Of a DNA stretch of 5,847 nucleotides, positions 4,675-5,847 are shown one piece after another. The notes below the pieces were generated by a model. It made no database searches, was not told the origin of the DNA, and saw nothing but the letters and a program-made list of their open reading frames with translations. Location of the stretch: the NCBI GenBank assembly GCA_027014065.1, contig JALWEL010000007.1, positions 1 through 5,847 on the forward strand. Reading direction: 5' to 3'. This DNA comes from DHVE2 group archaeon. Lineage in GTDB: Archaea; Thermoplasmatota; Thermoplasmata; Thermoplasmatales; Aciduliprofundaceae. The first letter of the stretch is position 1. Every line of letters starts with the position of its first letter. The translations under genes and the position numbers were made by a program.

Positions 4675-5304
4675 GTGTGTATTTCCTCGTGCAATTATGA
4701 TAAAATAGGGATTTATGCAGGAATTATGTTCGAACTGGTTTTCTTCGGAGCAGTTCTAATATCCATAGTTCTAAACCCGTGGTTTGATTACAGAACCCAC
4801 GCCTTGAGTGATCTTGGTTCCATCGGAGCAAACCAGGCATGGATTTTCAATCTGGGATTGATCCTCACGGGGATATTAGGGATAATATTTGCCATAAGAA
4901 TTTTAATCAGACTCCCAAAGCCAATGGATATTTTTGGATACGGAATGCTTACCGGTGCGATATTTTACATATTTGTAGGTATATTTCCCGATAACTCAAG
5001 ATTCTACATAATACCGAACAAACTCACATTTCACCTGTTCTTCACCCTCACAGGCTCATTAATAGTTTCCATTTTTATACTCCTCTACGGAATTTACTGG
5101 ACTTGGAACAGGGAATGGAGAAAGAAGGGCATCACCCTCCTCGTTGTGGGATTTTCTCTCCCGCTATTAGCAATATTTTTCGGACCTCCGGGACTCGCCA
5201 CAATAGAGCTGGTGTTCACCAGTATTATTCTTCTTTGGTCCTACCTGTTAATATACCACCTCTGCGGAAGTGAGAAGAATGAGGATAATCTCGGTAATTC
5301 CTGA
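4675..5304 (+). CDS. DUF998-family membrane protein, six membrane helices
   Basis: A 209-residue integral membrane protein of unknown role. Six hydrophobic helices can be placed at about 11-33, 56-79, 86-105, 117-141, 151-170 and 174-195, with a short charged tail. Family marks are T-H-A-L-S-D-L-G (41-48) after the first helix, W-I-F-N-L-G-L-I-L-T-G-I-L (56-68), and G-I-F-P-D-N (102-107) before H-L-F-F-T (120-124); these fit DUF998 proteins of bacteria and archaea as I recall them. No catalytic function is established for the family as far as I know. The GTG at 4675 is chosen because a TATA box lies 26-27 bases upstream, as for a leaderless start; an ATG at 4726 (residue 18) would cut into the first helix. 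The end overlaps sfsA by 26 bases, suggesting one transcript, though a shared function is not evident. Confidence 0.85.
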   Translation: MCISSCNYDKIGIYAGIMFELVFFGAVLISIVLNPWFDYRTHALSDLGSIGANQAWIFNLGLILTGILGIIFAIRILIRLPKPMDIFGYGMLTGAIFYIFVGIFPDNSRFYIIPNKLTFHLFFTLTGSLIVSIFILLYGIYWTWNREWRKKGITLLVVGFSLPLLAIFFGPPGLATIELVFTSIILLWSYLLIYHLCGSEKNEDNLGNS

Positions 5305-5847
5305 TGCTGAAGCGGTGTTCATCTCCCGCGAAAATAGATTTTTAGGGAAAGTAAAAATAGGTGATGAAGAGGTCAGCGTGCACATCCACGACCCCGGTAG
5401 GCTTCAAGAGTTGCTATATGAGGGAAATAATGTTCTTTTGAAAAAAGCGAACGGAAAAAATAGGAAAACTTCGTGGGACTTGATAGCGGCAAAATACGAA
5501 AATATGTGGGTTTTCGTGAATTCTTCTTATCACAGGAGGATTGCGGAAATAATTCTTAAGAATTCCCTGAGGGATTATTCACTCAGGGCGGAAGTGAAAA
5601 TAGGAAAAAGTAGAATAGATTTCATCGCCGAGGGAAAGGAAAAAATAGCAATCGAGGTGAAGGGATGCACTCTGGCTCGGGATGGTATAGCCCTCTTCCC
5701 CGATGCCCCCTCCGAGAGGGGCGCGAGGCATCTCCAGGAGCTCATGGAATTCATCAAGCAAGGAAATCATGCCATGCTACTCATTTTAGTGTTTCGTGAA
5801 GATTCCCGCTGCTTTCTCCCAAACGCGCAGACCGATGAAAAATTCTC
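5279..5847 (+). CDS. sfsA: SfsA-family nuclease-like DNA-binding protein, C-terminus cut by window edge
   Basis: The first 189 residues of an SfsA protein; the family is about 230 long, so some 40 residues are missing at the right edge. The N-terminal OB-like part has S-R-E-N-R-F-L (16-22) and H-D-P-G-R-L-Q-E-L-L (37-46). The second part is a PD-(D/E)xK nuclease-like core: R-I-D (112-114), E-V-K-G-C-T-L (126-132) and F-P-D-A-P-S-E-R-G-A-R-H-L (140-152). The likely metal-site residues D114, E126 and K128 are present. Named in E. coli for sugar-fermentation stimulation, but the cellular role is unsettled; nucleic-acid binding or cleavage is the best guess. The ATG at 5279 lies inside the end of the DUF998 gene, in another frame, preceded by AAGTGAG as a possible Shine-Dalgarno five bases away; GTG 5270 is an in-frame alternative. 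Translation is probably coupled to the upstream gene. Confidence 0.92.
   Translation, partial: MRIISVIPDAEAVFISRENRFLGKVKIGDEEVSVHIHDPGRLQELLYEGNNVLLKKANGKNRKTSWDLIAAKYENMWVFVNSSYHRRIAEIILKNSLRDYSLRAEVKIGKSRIDFIAEGKEKIAIEVKGCTLARDGIALFPDAPSERGARHLQELMEFIKQGNHAMLLILVFREDSRCFLPNAQTDEKF
5551..5588. repeat. 14-bp palindrome followed by a 7-bp inverted repeat within sfsA
   Basis: AATTCTTAAGAATT (5551-5564) is a perfect palindrome. It is followed at once by CCCTGAG (5565-5571) and CTCAGGG (5582-5588) with a ten-base loop. Both lie in codons for the start of the nuclease-like core. Probably incidental, but they can be seen directly. Confidence 0.5.

Noticed and set aside
5707..5721. CCCCTC-CGA-GAGGGG small hairpin in sfsA
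   Set aside because: It lies in the conserved D-A-P-S-E-R-G codons, is short, and has no T run after it to act as a terminator.
5575..5770. Minus-strand open frames opposite sfsA
   Set aside because: They lie antisense to a clear SfsA core and have no family-like features.
1..5847. CRISPR array, tRNA, rRNA or integrase attachment site
   Set aside because: No regularly spaced repeats, cloverleaf-like sequence or rRNA-like stretch was seen; the only repeats are those listed.

Overview
The window looks like chromosomal DNA of an archaeon. It carries a TATA-box-binding protein gene, archaeal TATA elements placed about 25 bases before several start codons, an archaeal/eukaryotic-type METTL5 rRNA methyltransferase, and a possible archaeal taxis protein (CheF-like). 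The mix of genes and the moderate GC content suggest a euryarchaeon, possibly of the Thermoplasmata (Aciduliprofundum-like). That placement is an impression from the proteins and was not tested by a search.

Layout, left to right. (1) 1-373, minus: 5' part of a gene cut by the window edge, tentatively a CheF-like taxis adaptor. (2) 395-1290, minus: a two-gene unit, a 93-residue orphan followed by the METTL5-family methyltransferase, joined by an ATGA overlap and preceded by its own TATA box. (3) 1336-2972, minus: a second two-gene unit, again joined by ATGA, made of an 81-residue small protein and a 464-residue protein of unknown function with a possible OB-like strand region and a winged-helix-like C-terminus. 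(4) 3024-3995, plus: a complete IS481-type insertion sequence of 972 bp with 11-bp perfect terminal inverted repeats, one DDE transposase and no visible target duplication. (5) 4025-4579, minus: TATA-binding protein (tbp) with a T-rich terminator, a strong TATA box and a Shine-Dalgarno site. (6) From 4675 to the right edge, plus: a six-helix DUF998 membrane protein overlapped by sfsA, which runs off the window. tbp and the DUF998 gene diverge from an 86-bp promoter region.

How the genes work together: TBP recruits transcription factor B and RNA polymerase to the TATA boxes visible here, including possibly its own. The METTL5 homologue probably modifies small-subunit rRNA, and its tightly coupled small neighbour may be a partner. 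The 81/464-residue pair is the least explained part of the window. The insertion sequence sits in the gap between the tbp terminator and the promoter of that pair and breaks no gene. No CRISPR array, tRNA or rRNA was seen. No stretch above 300 bases lacks a gene; the longest gene-free stretch is the 94 bp between the small-protein start and the transposase start, most of it promoter and insertion-sequence end.
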